The notes beneath the pieces were generated by a model. That model did no database searches. It was not told the DNA's origin and saw only the letters and a list, made by a program, of their open reading frames with translations. Below, piece by piece: positions 47,973-60,421 of a DNA stretch of 64,000 nt (position 1 is the first letter of the stretch; each line of letters opens with the position of its first letter). The position numbers and the translations under genes were made by a program. The stretch covers positions 62,001 to 126,000 of the forward strand of contig CAMVNQ010000006.1 of assembly GCA_947168885.1 (NCBI GenBank). The letters run 5' to 3'. The DNA is from an uncultured Clostridia bacterium. GTDB taxonomy: Bacteria > Bacillota > Clostridia > Oscillospirales > Ruminococcaceae.

Positions 47973-49397
47973 ATGGAGCCCGACAGAAGACTCATAAAGA
48001 TCGTTCCGTCAGAAAGACAGGTCAGATTTCAGCAGATCGAATTTTATGCGTTCATTCATTTCACCGTCAATACGTTTACTGACAAAGAGTGGGGCGACGG
48101 AACGGAAACTCCGGATATATTCGCTCCTATGAAGCTTGACGCAAAGCAGTGGGTGGATGCCGTTAAGTCTGCGGGTATGCGGGGGCTGATACTTACCTGC
48201 AAGCATCACGACGGTTTTTGTCTCTGGGACACAAGGACGACGGGGCATAACGTTATGAACAGCCCTTATGGGAAGGACGTAGTGCGCGAAGTCTCGGAAG
48301 CCTGCAAAGAGGGTGGCATAGCATTCGGCGTGTATCTCTCGCCGTGGGACAGGAACAGTCCCCTTTACGGCAGCGGCAAGGCTTATGACGACTTTTTCGT
48401 GAACCAGCTCACAGAGCTCCTTACCGACTATGGAGATGTGTTTTCGGTATGGTTCGACGGAGCCTGCGGAGAAGGTCCGGACGGCAGAAAACAGTATTAC
48501 GACTGGGAGCGCTATTATGCTGTGATACGTCTGTTACAGCCCGAAGCCTGCATCTCGGTCTGCGGTCCCGATGTCCGATGGTGCGGCAATGAGGCGGGTC
48601 ATACACGCAGAGCCGAATGGAGCGTTGTTCCGCTCCGCGCGAGGGACAGCGAGATAATCTCCGGAAAGAGCCAGCATGAGGACAATGACAGCTTCCGTCG
48701 GCGCCGCGTAGATGCCCGTGACGAGGATCTTGGAAGCAGGATAGCGCTTATGAACGAGCCGGAGCTTATATGGTACCCCGCCGAGGTCAATACTTCAATA
48801 CGCCCGGGGTGGTTCTGGCACGAGAGCGAGAACGACAAAGTCCGTCCGCTGAATGAGCTTATTGACATATACATACGGTCTGTCGGCGGCAATGCCACAT
48901 TCCTGCTGAATATCCCGCCGACAAAAGACGGGCTGCTGCACGAAAACGATGTTGAGCGGCTCGCGGAGTTCGGGAAGTTCCTGAAAAGCGCTTTCGCGGA
49001 GAATATCGTCCCGGAATCGAAACTTACCTGCGAGAGTTCACAGCCGGATCACGGCATAGAATGTGTCGTTGACGACAGCTATGAGAGCAGCTATATCCCG
49101 ACTTCAAGCAATGCCGACATACAGATAGCATTTACCCGAAAAGAGAAGCTCGGCTATCTCGTCATCAAGGAAAACATACTGAAAAGTCAGCGCGTAGAAA
49201 GCTTTGCGGTGGATATATCGGAAAATGGCTGCTTCCGTGAGGTGTTACGCGGAACAACGATAGGATATAAGCGCATTGTCCCGCTCGGCGGAATTGCCAC
49301 CGACACACTGCGCATAAGAATAACCGATTCAAGAGTCGTACCGGTGATCTCGTTCATAGGGGCATATCGGTCGGCTTACACATCAGAGGAAATATGA
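47973..49397 (+). CDS. GH29 alpha-L-fucosidase
   Basis: The 474-residue intracellular enzyme (no signal peptide) has the GH29 blocks FYAFIHFTVNTFTDKEWG, LTCKHHDGFCLWDTR, and the nucleophile Asp162 in SVWFDGACGEG. The layout and the C-terminal carbohydrate-binding-like beta domain fit the subfamily acting on alpha-1,3/1,4-fucosyl linkages (Lewis structures) rather than broad alpha-fucosidases; the acid/base residue is not certain. It is the first gene of an operon with a binding protein and a GH2 beta-galactosidase, suited to fucosylated milk or mucin glycans. Confidence 0.88.
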   Translation: MEPDRRLIKIVPSERQVRFQQIEFYAFIHFTVNTFTDKEWGDGTETPDIFAPMKLDAKQWVDAVKSAGMRGLILTCKHHDGFCLWDTRTTGHNVMNSPYGKDVVREVSEACKEGGIAFGVYLSPWDRNSPLYGSGKAYDDFFVNQLTELLTDYGDVFSVWFDGACGEGPDGRKQYYDWERYYAVIRLLQPEACISVCGPDVRWCGNEAGHTRRAEWSVVPLRARDSEIISGKSQHEDNDSFRRRRVDARDEDLGSRIALMNEPELIWYPAEVNTSIRPGWFWHESENDKVRPLNELIDIYIRSVGGNATFLLNIPPTKDGLLHENDVERLAEFGKFLKSAFAENIVPESKLTCESSQPDHGIECVVDDSYESSYIPTSSNADIQIAFTRKEKLGYLVIKENILKSQRVESFAVDISENGCFREVLRGTTIGYKRIVPLGGIATDTLRIRITDSRVVPVISFIGAYRSAYTSEEI

Positions 49398-49413
49398 AAG
49401 GGGAAATCTCATT

Positions 49414-50940
49414 ATGAAGAAAACAAAGATCAGAGCAGCACTTTTATCTGCGGCTGTACTGCTTGTGTCAGGCTGCGGCGGCGGAAGAGCTCCGGCGGCG
49501 ACAGAAGCTGGTCAGACCACGGCGCAGGCATCACAGACGGAAAAGGCGGAGACCACTGTAAACGCCGCGAACATGGAGTTCGAAGAAGCCGAGATAAAGG
49601 AGATAGACAAGGATCAGCCTACCGGAACGATAAAGCTGCTGATATACTATGACTTATGCAGTTCCGCAGCGGATCTTGTCGATCTGTTTGAATCACGCTA
49701 CGGCGGCACGATAGATCAGGAGATCTGCGGAAGCGGCACCGCGTATTTTGAGAGGCTCGGAACGCTCGTTGCTGCGGATTCGTCACCTGATATAACCCGC
49801 TATGAGTGGGCTTCGTTCCCGCACGGAATTTCGCGTAATATGTACACGCCCATAGATACCTACATCGACCTTGACAGCGACCTCTGGGTCGGAATGAAGG
49901 ATATTGCCGAACAGTTCGCATACAGCGGCAAGCATTATTACGTTCCTTATATGCTTTCCTCGAACTTTGCGATAAATTACAACAAGTGCGTTCTTGAAGA
50001 GCACGGTCTCGAAGACCCTATGGAGCTTTATAAGAACGGTGAGTGGACATGGGATTCGTTCCGTGACCTTCTGCGCAAGTGGTGTGACATCTCGCCCGAT
50101 CACATCGGCTACACCGGCGTCGGAGCTATGAGCTTTATCGCAACGACCGGTACCAAAGTCATCGACGTTCAGAACACCGAGATAATCAACAACCTTAATT
50201 CCGATAAGATCGTACGCTGTATGGAGTTCCTTGAAGACCTCTACAGACAGGGTCTCACAGGAACAGGTTATGTCGATCCGGGCGAGGCTTTCGTTGACGG
50301 TAAGACTCTGTTCCTCGGAATGGAACCGGTATGGTCATACGGTGCTGCGTGCGAGTCGCTTTTCAGAAAGAATCTCGATTATGATATGGCGTTCGTTCCT
50401 TTCCCGCGCGACCCGAATGCGGACAACTACTATATAGCATACGATTCCTTCGGATATATGATACCCGCCGGTGCGAAGAACATCAAGGGTGCGGTTGACT
50501 GGATCACGCTCAACCGTGAGGAGAAAATGGATCCCGACAATATAGCGAAGGAAAAGGCGGAGCAGACCGACCCGAGCACCAAGTATTACGGTAAGTGCCC
50601 CGAGTGCAAATACAACTATATCGAGAACAATACCGACGATCTCACGGAATGCCCGAACTGCGGCGCCCCGCGCAAGGTACGCTTCAACGCATATTACATT
50701 GAGGAGCAGTATGATCTGCTTCAGGATATGATAACCCCGGAGAATGGCAAGTTCGTGATGCTGTTCGATAACGTGAACGGATTCAACGCCGATCTTTCAG
50801 CTATGTTCCAGGGAAGCGAGGAATCGCTTCTTGACGGTCCGATATTCGCAGGAGCATCGTTTGCACAGCTTCGTGAATCGTATTACTTCTCGATAGAATC
50901 CATACTTGACGATTACAGAGAAAAGCTTAAGAACGCATAA
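49414..50940 (+). CDS. family 1 solute-binding lipoprotein with inserted zinc ribbon (paralogue 2)
   Basis: This 508-residue lipoprotein (lipobox VSGC, Cys21) is homologous to the protein at 45163 over its whole length (LFESRYGGTIDQEICG, KHYYVPYMLSSNFAINYN, TGTKVIDVQNTEIINNLN). It has the same zinc ribbon: C395, C398 in CPECKYNY and C413, C416 in CPNCGAPR, with the same 14-residue spacing. It lies between the fucosidase and beta-galactosidase genes in one operon, so it should bind the glycan fragments that they cut. ABC permeases must be encoded elsewhere. The zinc ribbon outside the cell membrane is unusual. Confidence 0.88.
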   Translation: MKKTKIRAALLSAAVLLVSGCGGGRAPAATEAGQTTAQASQTEKAETTVNAANMEFEEAEIKEIDKDQPTGTIKLLIYYDLCSSAADLVDLFESRYGGTIDQEICGSGTAYFERLGTLVAADSSPDITRYEWASFPHGISRNMYTPIDTYIDLDSDLWVGMKDIAEQFAYSGKHYYVPYMLSSNFAINYNKCVLEEHGLEDPMELYKNGEWTWDSFRDLLRKWCDISPDHIGYTGVGAMSFIATTGTKVIDVQNTEIINNLNSDKIVRCMEFLEDLYRQGLTGTGYVDPGEAFVDGKTLFLGMEPVWSYGAACESLFRKNLDYDMAFVPFPRDPNADNYYIAYDSFGYMIPAGAKNIKGAVDWITLNREEKMDPDNIAKEKAEQTDPSTKYYGKCPECKYNYIENNTDDLTECPNCGAPRKVRFNAYYIEEQYDLLQDMITPENGKFVMLFDNVNGFNADLSAMFQGSEESLLDGPIFAGASFAQLRESYYFSIESILDDYREKLKNA

Positions 50941-53955
<3,015 letters not shown>

Positions 53956-53981
53956 AACATGGTGATTCTGTCCGGATACAA

Positions 53982-54020
53982 AACACCCCGTTTCTCGCTG
54001 ATAAGAAACGGGGTGTTATT
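53982..54020. terminator. bidirectional terminator
   Basis: AACACCCCGTTTCT (53982-53995) pairs with AGAAACGGGGTGTT (54004-54017), with ATT after it. It separates convergent lacZ and cyclase genes. Confidence 0.88.
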
Positions 54021-54037
54021 CTGTTCTTCGGCCGCGG

Positions 54038-54625
54038 TCAGCGGTCGCTCATAAGATATGCGCGGCAGGGTGCTCCGTCGCAGCCGCCGAGGTTCAGCGG
54101 TGCGGCGCTGAGAAAATACCGCCCTTCGGAGACACCGTCGAGTACAATGCCTTCAAGAAGGACTATACCTGCGCCGAGAAGGATAAGATGCACTTCCTTC
54201 GGTGCATCTTCGGGACCTACCGTCTGGCTTTCATTGCCGACAAGAAGCACACCGGACACTGCGAAAGCTCGTGCCGCATCAGCGGTGACAGTGACTTTTC
54301 CGGCTATGAGGATACGCTTTGCAGCATCAACTGCTCTGGCGGATTCCATGATCTCTATTACATCTTCCGAAGTGAGATCCCCCTCGCGGCGTGCAACATA
54401 GCAGTCTCCTACAAACGGGGTCAGTCCGAGCTGATCGACTGTCTTTCCGTCGTTTATGAAATGGAACGGCGCGTCGATGTGTGTCCCGTTGTGTGCGCAC
54501 ATCGACAGGTTCGTGAGGTTATAGCTGTCGCCGTTTCCGATGCTGTTGACGCGGGTGCAGACAGGCTGTGGGTCGCCGGGGAAAACGTGGCAGGAGAATA
54601 CCTCCTGGGAAATATCTGTTATCAT
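54038..54625 (-). CDS. cyclase family protein (kynurenine formamidase-like metal hydrolase)
   Basis: The 195-residue protein has the metal-binding HNGTHIDAPFHF motif (HxGTHxDxPxHF) of the cyclase/formamidase family, plus DISQEVFSCHVFPGDP at the N-terminus and LGGCDGAPCRAYL at the C-terminus. Members hydrolyse N-formylkynurenine, cyclic amides or isatin. No tryptophan genes are near. The ATG follows GGAGAG. The 5' neighbour on this strand ends at a strong terminator (54654), so this is a separate transcript. Substrate unknown. Confidence 0.85.
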   Translation of the reverse strand: MITDISQEVFSCHVFPGDPQPVCTRVNSIGNGDSYNLTNLSMCAHNGTHIDAPFHFINDGKTVDQLGLTPFVGDCYVARREGDLTSEDVIEIMESARAVDAAKRILIAGKVTVTADAARAFAVSGVLLVGNESQTVGPEDAPKEVHLILLGAGIVLLEGIVLDGVSEGRYFLSAAPLNLGGCDGAPCRAYLMSDR

Positions 54626-54653
54626 AGTTCTCTCCTTTAACTGTCATAAAACC

Positions 54654-54696
54654 ACAGCTTCTGTCCGCAGAGATGTCACTGCGGAACAGAAGCTGT
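54654..54696 (-). terminator. intrinsic terminator after the TRAP binding-protein gene
   Basis: ACAGCTTCTGT-CCGCAG (54654-54670) pairs with CTGCGG-ACAGAAGCTGT (54679-54696, one bulge); on the minus strand GGTTTTATG follows. Confidence 0.85.
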
Positions 54697-54700
54697 TTCA

Positions 54701-55768
54701 TTACTTTATCATTGCTTTTACAGATGCGATGAGTTCTTCGCCGTAAATGCTCTCGAAAACGTCCATAACACCTGTCGTCGCTTCCTTGAACGGAGCAAGA
54801 TCAGGGTAAGTAACTTCCATTCCTTCTGCCTTGAGCTTATCGACAAAGTCAGAGGTCTGCTGCTTTACGAGCTTTCTGTCCTCGGTTTCGGCAGTCTCTG
54901 CGGCTTTGACGATTATCTGCTGATACTGCTCACCGAGACCGTCCCATATATCTTTTCTTATAACGAGAGGCATAGCGTCATAGCTGTGGTTCGTTATCGA
55001 GAGGTACTTCTGAACCTCGTAGAGCTTGTTGTTGTAAATGACCGGTATGGGGTTCTCCTGTGCGTCGAAAGTGCCGTTTCTGAGCGCGTCCTTCAACTCT
55101 GCGAACGGGAAGCTCTGCGGCTTTGCCTTAAGCGCAGACATGGTCTCCATAACTATCTGGTTCTCCGGTGTGCGTATGTTTAACCCGTTCATGTCCGCAA
55201 CCGAATTAATGGACTTTGACGTTGTTGTGACGCAGCGGAACCCATTGTCGAAATACGCAAGAACGTGCATATTGAACGGCTCGAGATCGGCGTTGATGCT
55301 CTGCATTGTATCGGAATCAATAAATTCCCACGCAGATTCAAAATCTGAGAACAGGAACGGAAGCGCAGATACACCTATCTTTGTGGCGTACTGTGCGAAG
55401 TTTCCCGCGCTTGATACCGTCATATCAACGTTGCCTTCGATAACGCCCTTTATGAGTTCAGCGTCACTTCCGAGCTCGCCGGACGGGTGTATCTCGATTA
55501 TGACATCGCCGTTTGTCTCTTTCTCGACAGTCTCCTTGAATGCCTTGAGCACTATTCCGCGGGGATCTTCCTCACTTGTCGAGTATCCTGCCTTGATGGT
55601 CACGGGAAATGTTATCGAGCCGGAAGGTGCTGCTGCAGAAGTATCTGCCGGCTTTGGCGCAGCGGTCGTGCTTTGCGAGGGTGCGTTCTGATTGCCGCAG
55701 GAAGTGCAGACGACTGTGAACACAGCAAGAAGTGCACATGCAGCTTTTCTGATACTGGATATTGTCAT
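54701..55768 (-). CDS. TRAP transporter solute-binding lipoprotein (DctP family), orphan
   Basis: This 355-residue DctP-type protein has a lipobox (CTSC, Cys24), a Pro/Ala/Thr linker, then IKAGYSTSEEDPRGIVLKAF, VIEIHPSGELGSDAELIKGV, SALPFLFSDFESAWEF, the conserved Arg in NIRTPENQIVMETMSALKA and AELKDALRNGTFDAQENPI. It binds a carboxylate-type ligand outside the membrane. No DctQ or DctM membrane subunits occur in the window. It is co-transcribed, 18 bases behind, with a membrane GGDEF protein carrying an outside sensor domain. The binding protein may therefore present its ligand to that receptor rather than feed a transporter. Confidence 0.9.
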   Translation of the reverse strand: MTISSIRKAACALLAVFTVVCTSCGNQNAPSQSTTAAPKPADTSAAAPSGSITFPVTIKAGYSTSEEDPRGIVLKAFKETVEKETNGDVIIEIHPSGELGSDAELIKGVIEGNVDMTVSSAGNFAQYATKIGVSALPFLFSDFESAWEFIDSDTMQSINADLEPFNMHVLAYFDNGFRCVTTTSKSINSVADMNGLNIRTPENQIVMETMSALKAKPQSFPFAELKDALRNGTFDAQENPIPVIYNNKLYEVQKYLSITNHSYDAMPLVIRKDIWDGLGEQYQQIIVKAAETAETEDRKLVKQQTSDFVDKLKAEGMEVTYPDLAPFKEATTGVMDVFESIYGEELIASVKAMIK

Positions 55769-55786
55769 TGTTTTTCCTCCTTGAAA

Positions 55787-57616
55787 TCAATAATTTTCAT
55801 CTGGTGAATAAATACCATACTGATCTTTTCCGTTTCTCTTGACTTTTTCAAGAGCCTTGTCCGCGTTTCTGAAAAGGGTGTTGTAATCCCTTCCGGAATA
55901 CGGATATATCGAAACGCCGACACTTGCGGTTATTGATACTTCCTTGTTCTTGGCGTGATATGTATCCGAGAGGTGGCTGCAAATCGCCTTTGCCTTGCTG
56001 TCGATGATGCTCATACCGACGTTCCTTGCCTTTGAGGGAAGATGGAGAAACGCAGCAAACTCGTCGCCGCCGACTCTTCCGACGTAATCCATGTCGCTGA
56101 ATATTATACAGAGCTTTTTTGCAACATCGGAGAGCACCTGGTCGCCCATGGCGTGACCGAGGTCATCGTTGACAGCCTTGAAATTGTCTATGTCAATGAT
56201 ATAGATAGCGAAAAGATCGCTGTCCGAAGCTGTGCGGAGATTAGTGGAAACGTGATCGTAGAAAGCGCTCTTGTTGAAAACACCGGTGAGCGTGTCGGAT
56301 TCTGCCTTTTCGATTAGCCGCATCTCTCTGTTCATCTGTTCATCGACGTTGATAAGGCTTCCTATCATTCTCTGGGCGTGACCGTCATGGCTTCTGACGA
56401 CTGTACCCCTGATCCTGAACCAGCTGTAATTGCCGTCAAGACATCTGAGCCGGAACTCGCCCTTTATCGACGTATCCTCTGTGTTTACGACATCAAGTAT
56501 CCTCATGCGCATATCCTTGTCCTCGTCGTGAATAAGCGAAAGGAAGCCGAGCGTTTCGGATTTGGTGAATTCGTCCTTTTCCGACACGGTTATGTTGTCC
56601 TTGCTTCCGTCGAGGGTAAGTATCTGCTTCTGGAAATTGTAGTCGAATATCATATCCTGCGATTCTACGGTAACGAGCTTGAATTTCTCGTTCGTGCGCA
56701 GCATATCGGAATTGCATTTCATGAGATACATTATCGAGATGAAGAGTATCACAAACGCAAAACCAATAATGATGATGAGAACTATGACATCGCGGGAAAT
56801 ATCGGAGATCTGTGCATCAACGCTGCTTTTCGGTATTATCGAAACGAAATACCAGTCATGAATACCGACAGTGGTTATCACTGCGACGCTGTTAATGCCG
56901 CCGATCATACATTCCGTAACCGAATCGGTCTTTTTCCCGGGAGGTACAACATCTGTATCGCTGAACAGGTTTGAGATGTTCATCCGATCAATGTCATAGC
57001 CTTCCGATGCCGCAAGTATGTTTCCGCTGCTGTCGAGCAGAAGGCTTGCTTCTTTGTTGGCGTGGTTCGGGATATTTATTAGTGTGTCGAGTATATCACC
57101 CGCGAAAATGCCGTAAATAATGCCAACGGTGATTCCCTTGCGCTTTATCGGAACACCTGTCAGAATGACTTTCTCGCCGTCATCGTCCACGGCAGCAGTG
57201 CTGGATAATATGATGCTGCCGTTCATAGCGGCTCTCAGGAAATCATCGGAAAGCGCATTTTCGGGGATATTTCCGCTGTGGTCAATGGCAAAGCCGTTTG
57301 TGTCGGATACGCCGACAGTCTTGAATACACCGGTGTCGCTCAGGGACATTATGGCTGATTTCATAGCTTCATGGTCGTTGAGATCAACATCTTCAAAAAA
57401 GCGCGTCTGTGACTCAAGCACGGCGATCTGGTCGTCGAGCTTGGTACCGAATACAGCTGCAAAAGCCCGTGTATTTTCTGTGAGATATGATTCGCTGGTC
57501 GCCGAAACACGCTTTCCTATGCTGCTGTTGAACCACAGAAGCGCGGTAATGAGCAGTGTCATGGCGGAAAGCACGGAGACCAGTGTAGGAAGATGATCTC
57601 TTAACCTTTTTTTCAC
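55787..57616 (-). CDS. membrane sensor diguanylate cyclase (dCache-PAS-GGDEF)
   Basis: The 609-residue protein starts with GTG (AGGAG upstream). It has a first membrane helix (LPTLVSVLSAMTLLITALLW), an extracellular double-Cache domain (about 40-275, e.g. VGVSDTNGFAIDHSGNIPE and GIHDWYFVSIIP), a second helix (IVLIIIIGFAFVILFISIMY), a PAS domain (about 310-440) and a GGDEF domain with the intact active site GRVGGDEFAAFLHLP. No RxxD inhibitory site precedes it. It should make cyclic di-GMP in response to a small-molecule ligand. First gene of a two-gene operon with the orphan DctP lipoprotein. Confidence 0.9.
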   Translation of the reverse strand: MKKRLRDHLPTLVSVLSAMTLLITALLWFNSSIGKRVSATSESYLTENTRAFAAVFGTKLDDQIAVLESQTRFFEDVDLNDHEAMKSAIMSLSDTGVFKTVGVSDTNGFAIDHSGNIPENALSDDFLRAAMNGSIILSSTAAVDDDGEKVILTGVPIKRKGITVGIIYGIFAGDILDTLINIPNHANKEASLLLDSSGNILAASEGYDIDRMNISNLFSDTDVVPPGKKTDSVTECMIGGINSVAVITTVGIHDWYFVSIIPKSSVDAQISDISRDVIVLIIIIGFAFVILFISIMYLMKCNSDMLRTNEKFKLVTVESQDMIFDYNFQKQILTLDGSKDNITVSEKDEFTKSETLGFLSLIHDEDKDMRMRILDVVNTEDTSIKGEFRLRCLDGNYSWFRIRGTVVRSHDGHAQRMIGSLINVDEQMNREMRLIEKAESDTLTGVFNKSAFYDHVSTNLRTASDSDLFAIYIIDIDNFKAVNDDLGHAMGDQVLSDVAKKLCIIFSDMDYVGRVGGDEFAAFLHLPSKARNVGMSIIDSKAKAICSHLSDTYHAKNKEVSITASVGVSIYPYSGRDYNTLFRNADKALEKVKRNGKDQYGIYSPDENY

Positions 57617-57655
57617 CTGTATTTCTCCTGCGGAATATATAATTATACACTATAT

Positions 57656-57684
57656 ATTATACAACTATAAAGCATTAAAGTCAA
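57656..57684 (-). promoter_or_regulatory. sigma-A promoter of the GGDEF-DctP operon
   Basis: Minus strand TTGACT (57679-57684), 17-base spacer, TATAAT (57656-57661). Confidence 0.85.
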
Positions 57685-57856
57685 TAGTGTATTATTGCCT
57701 TTGAAACATTTTGAACAAATTAGACAATGTTACGCAGCGTAAAATGTAATTATTATATGCGCGCGGTTACAGAAGAGTTACATATAGGACGCTAAGTGCG
57801 CGGAGTGTAAAATCCGGTAAAGAAAATAAGCAGGCTCATATACGGAAGTTTGTCGG

Positions 57857-57885
57857 TTGACATAAGCATATTAAAGTGGTATAAT
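57857..57885 (+). promoter_or_regulatory. sigma-A promoter of the CBS-MoxR operon
   Basis: TTGACA (57857-57862), 17-base spacer, TATAAT (57880-57885). Confidence 0.9.
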
Positions 57886-57929
57886 ATTATTTTGAAATAC
57901 TCTAAATCAGCCCGGAAGGAGAATGCTGA

Positions 57930-58349
57930 ATGAATCTGATATTTCTTCTTCGTCCGAAGGACGAAACTGTCTATATAAACTCCGGATCTACTGTTCGTCA
58001 GGGCCTTGAAAAGATCAGGGCACACGGTTTTACGGCTATCCCTGTTATAAATGCTTCCGACGAGTATGTCGGAACAGTGAGCGAAGGAGACTTCCTCTGG
58101 GCGCTGTGCGAAAGTGGGTCGATAAAAGCACTCGAAAAGCGAACGGTTTCGGATATAATACGCTCAAAGCGTGACAAGGCTGTGAAAGTCAGCGCGGATA
58201 TGAACGAGCTGCTGCTGCTTATTATGGAGCAGAATTTCGTTCCCGTTACCGACGACCGCGGAAAATTCATCGGTATAGTCACACGACGCGATATAATCAA
58301 GTATTTCCACGACAAGGAACAAAAAGAAGGAGATAAAAGCAATGAATGA
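57930..58349 (+). CDS. CBS domain pair protein
   Basis: The 139-residue protein has two CBS motifs forming one Bateman module: STVRQGLEKIRAHGFTAIPV...YVGTVSEGDFLWAL and VKVSADMNELLLLIMEQNFVPVTDD...FIGIVTRRDIIKYF. Such modules bind adenosine nucleotides and act as energy sensors. No catalytic domain is attached. The stop overlaps the MoxR start by 8 bases, so the two are translationally coupled and probably work together. Start follows CGGAAGGAG. Confidence 0.9.
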   Translation: MNLIFLLRPKDETVYINSGSTVRQGLEKIRAHGFTAIPVINASDEYVGTVSEGDFLWALCESGSIKALEKRTVSDIIRSKRDKAVKVSADMNELLLLIMEQNFVPVTDDRGKFIGIVTRRDIIKYFHDKEQKEGDKSNE

Positions 58350-59265
58350 AAAGATAGAACGGCTCGTCCAAAATATCGAAAGATCGATAATCGGCAAGCG
58401 AGAGGTCATTATGAAGCTCATAGCTGCGCTTCTTTCCGGCGGTCACGTCCTGATAGAGGATGTCCCGGGTGTCGGCAAGACACGTCTCGTTACAGCTCTT
58501 TCCGAAAGCGTGAGCGGCAGCTGCAGCCGTATCCAGTTCACTCCAGACCTTATGCCCTCCGATATAACGGGCTTCACTATGATTAACCCGAGAACAGGTG
58601 AGAGTGAGTTCCGTCCCGGCGCTGCTATGTGCAACTTCCTGCTCGCGGACGAGATAAACCGTGCTTCGCCGAAAGCCCAGTCCGCGCTGCTTGAGATAAT
58701 GGAGGAGCTCCAGATAAGCGCCGACGGTGCGACGTACAAACTTCCTGTGCCTTTCATGGCACTCGCAACGCAGAACCCCGTCGAGACCTATGGAACGTAT
58801 CACCTTCCGGAAGCACAGATGGACAGATTTATGATGCGTCTTTCGATAGGCTATCCCGATAAGTCGGAAGAAATACAGCTCCTCGGCGGAAATTTCGGCA
58901 AGGCTGTTAAGCTTGATCCTGTCATGACGCTCGACGATATAGCCGAACTTCGTGCGCAGGCTGCCGATATACGCATCAATGAAAGCGTGAAGCGTTACAT
59001 AGTCGATATTGTGACCGCTACCCGTGAGAGCGAATATACTCTGCTCGGCGCAAGCCCGCGCGGAAGCCTTGCGCTCTGCACGGCAGCAAAGTCTCTGGCG
59101 CTCATCAAAGGCCGCGATTTTGCAGTTCCCGAGGACGTGCGCGACATAGCCTGCGATGTTCTTTCACACAGACTTATGCTCTCGCCGAAAGGAAAATCCA
59201 CATTCGGCATACAGATAGCGGCAATGCGCTATATACTTGAAAATACACCTGTACCAGCGGAATAA
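58342..59265 (+). CDS. MoxR family AAA+ ATPase
   Basis: The 307-residue AAA+ chaperone has Walker A GVGKTRLVTAL, Walker B LLADEINRASPKAQSALLE, sensor 1 LATQNPVETYGTY and sensor 2 region GASPRGSLALCTAAKSLAL. MoxR ATPases assemble or activate target complexes, usually with a DUF58 and a VWA protein. Here it is followed at 4 bases by DUF58 and then the transglutaminase-like membrane protein. The coupled CBS protein upstream may link activity to adenylate levels. Target unknown. Confidence 0.93.
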   Translation: MNEKIERLVQNIERSIIGKREVIMKLIAALLSGGHVLIEDVPGVGKTRLVTALSESVSGSCSRIQFTPDLMPSDITGFTMINPRTGESEFRPGAAMCNFLLADEINRASPKAQSALLEIMEELQISADGATYKLPVPFMALATQNPVETYGTYHLPEAQMDRFMMRLSIGYPDKSEEIQLLGGNFGKAVKLDPVMTLDDIAELRAQAADIRINESVKRYIVDIVTATRESEYTLLGASPRGSLALCTAAKSLALIKGRDFAVPEDVRDIACDVLSHRLMLSPKGKSTFGIQIAAMRYILENTPVPAE

Positions 59266-59268
59266 GAT

Positions 59269-60414
59269 ATGTTGAATATAAAAGCATTGATCTCATACCT
59301 GCTGCTCATAGGTCTCGCGGTGCTTTATACACTGTTTCTTGAGGCTCGCGGCGGCAGTTACCTAATAACCGCCCTCTGCGCGGCTGCGGCACTCTCCGTG
59401 CTGCTGTGCTTCTATACCGCACGCAAACTGAAAGTGCAGATAGAGATAAGCGGTGATATACTTAACCGGAACGATAATGTGACGGTAAGCCTTGTTATAG
59501 TTAACGAGGGACTTCTTCCGACGGTATTCACGAACGCTGAGCTTTTCTCAAGCTATCATTTCCGGACAAGCTCGCCGCAGAAGCTTCGCACTTCCGTTTT
59601 CGGAAAAGGGAAAGTGCGTTTTACAGCCGACTATAAAGCCGAGTTTTTCGGCAAGGGCAAAGTCGGTATAAGCAGCGTTTCCGCCACAGATTTTCTCGGG
59701 CTTGTGACGATACGTCTTGATATTCCGAAAGCTGTTGCGGAGATAAAGGTCTATCCCGATATCCCGGAGGTCAACAGCCGTGAGGGTCTCGCACGAAGCC
59801 TTACCGATGCCGCCGCTTTTGACGAGAGCGAGGAGACTACCCAGTCCCTTTATGCCGTGAACGGCACCCCGGGTTATGAACACCGCAAATACGAGCCGGG
59901 TGACAGCCTTAAGCTCATAAACTGGAAAGTTTCCGCCAAGCGCGGCGAGTTCTATGTAAGGCGGCTTGAGGGCGCTTCCGGTGCCGAACAGACCTTCATT
60001 CTCGACAAGGCAGGGTCACAGTTTCCGGATAAGTACGGAGCACGCTGCGAGGAACAGCTCACAGTCGAAGCTCTGCTCGCTCTGATGATGCAGTTTGCCA
60101 AGACAGAGCTTCCGTCTAAGCTCATGATACGCTTTGACCGTGACTGGGAGACGATACCGGTCATAACTCCGACGGACGTTTCTGACATACGCTACCGTCT
60201 GACGGATTTTACGTTCTCCGACGATGAAGTGAACCGAATCCCGCGTGCCGCCGAGGGACATTCAGTTGTTTTCACGGCTCGCTGTGACGCGTTCATATCA
60301 GGGTATGTCTCCGGATATGAGAACCGCTGTGCGGCATCTCCGCGTGTACAGTCTGCTTCGGAGAATATCTGGGCTATAACTTATGATGAAGAAGATATTC
60401 GTTTTGTAAGGTGA
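59269..60414 (+). CDS. DUF58 domain protein
   Basis: The 381-residue protein has two membrane helices near the N-terminus (ISYLLLIGLAVLYTLFL, LITALCAAAALSVLLCFY) and the DUF58 core with YEPGDSLKLINWKVSAKRGEF, a VWA-like fold lacking a clear MIDAS site. DUF58 proteins are steady partners of MoxR ATPases. Overlap and spacing (4 bases before, 8 after) indicate one operon. It may anchor the complex at the membrane; its function is unknown. Confidence 0.88.
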   Translation: MLNIKALISYLLLIGLAVLYTLFLEARGGSYLITALCAAAALSVLLCFYTARKLKVQIEISGDILNRNDNVTVSLVIVNEGLLPTVFTNAELFSSYHFRTSSPQKLRTSVFGKGKVRFTADYKAEFFGKGKVGISSVSATDFLGLVTIRLDIPKAVAEIKVYPDIPEVNSREGLARSLTDAAAFDESEETTQSLYAVNGTPGYEHRKYEPGDSLKLINWKVSAKRGEFYVRRLEGASGAEQTFILDKAGSQFPDKYGARCEEQLTVEALLALMMQFAKTELPSKLMIRFDRDWETIPVITPTDVSDIRYRLTDFTFSDDEVNRIPRAAEGHSVVFTARCDAFISGYVSGYENRCAASPRVQSASENIWAITYDEEDIRFVR

Positions 60415-60421
60415 CAATATA

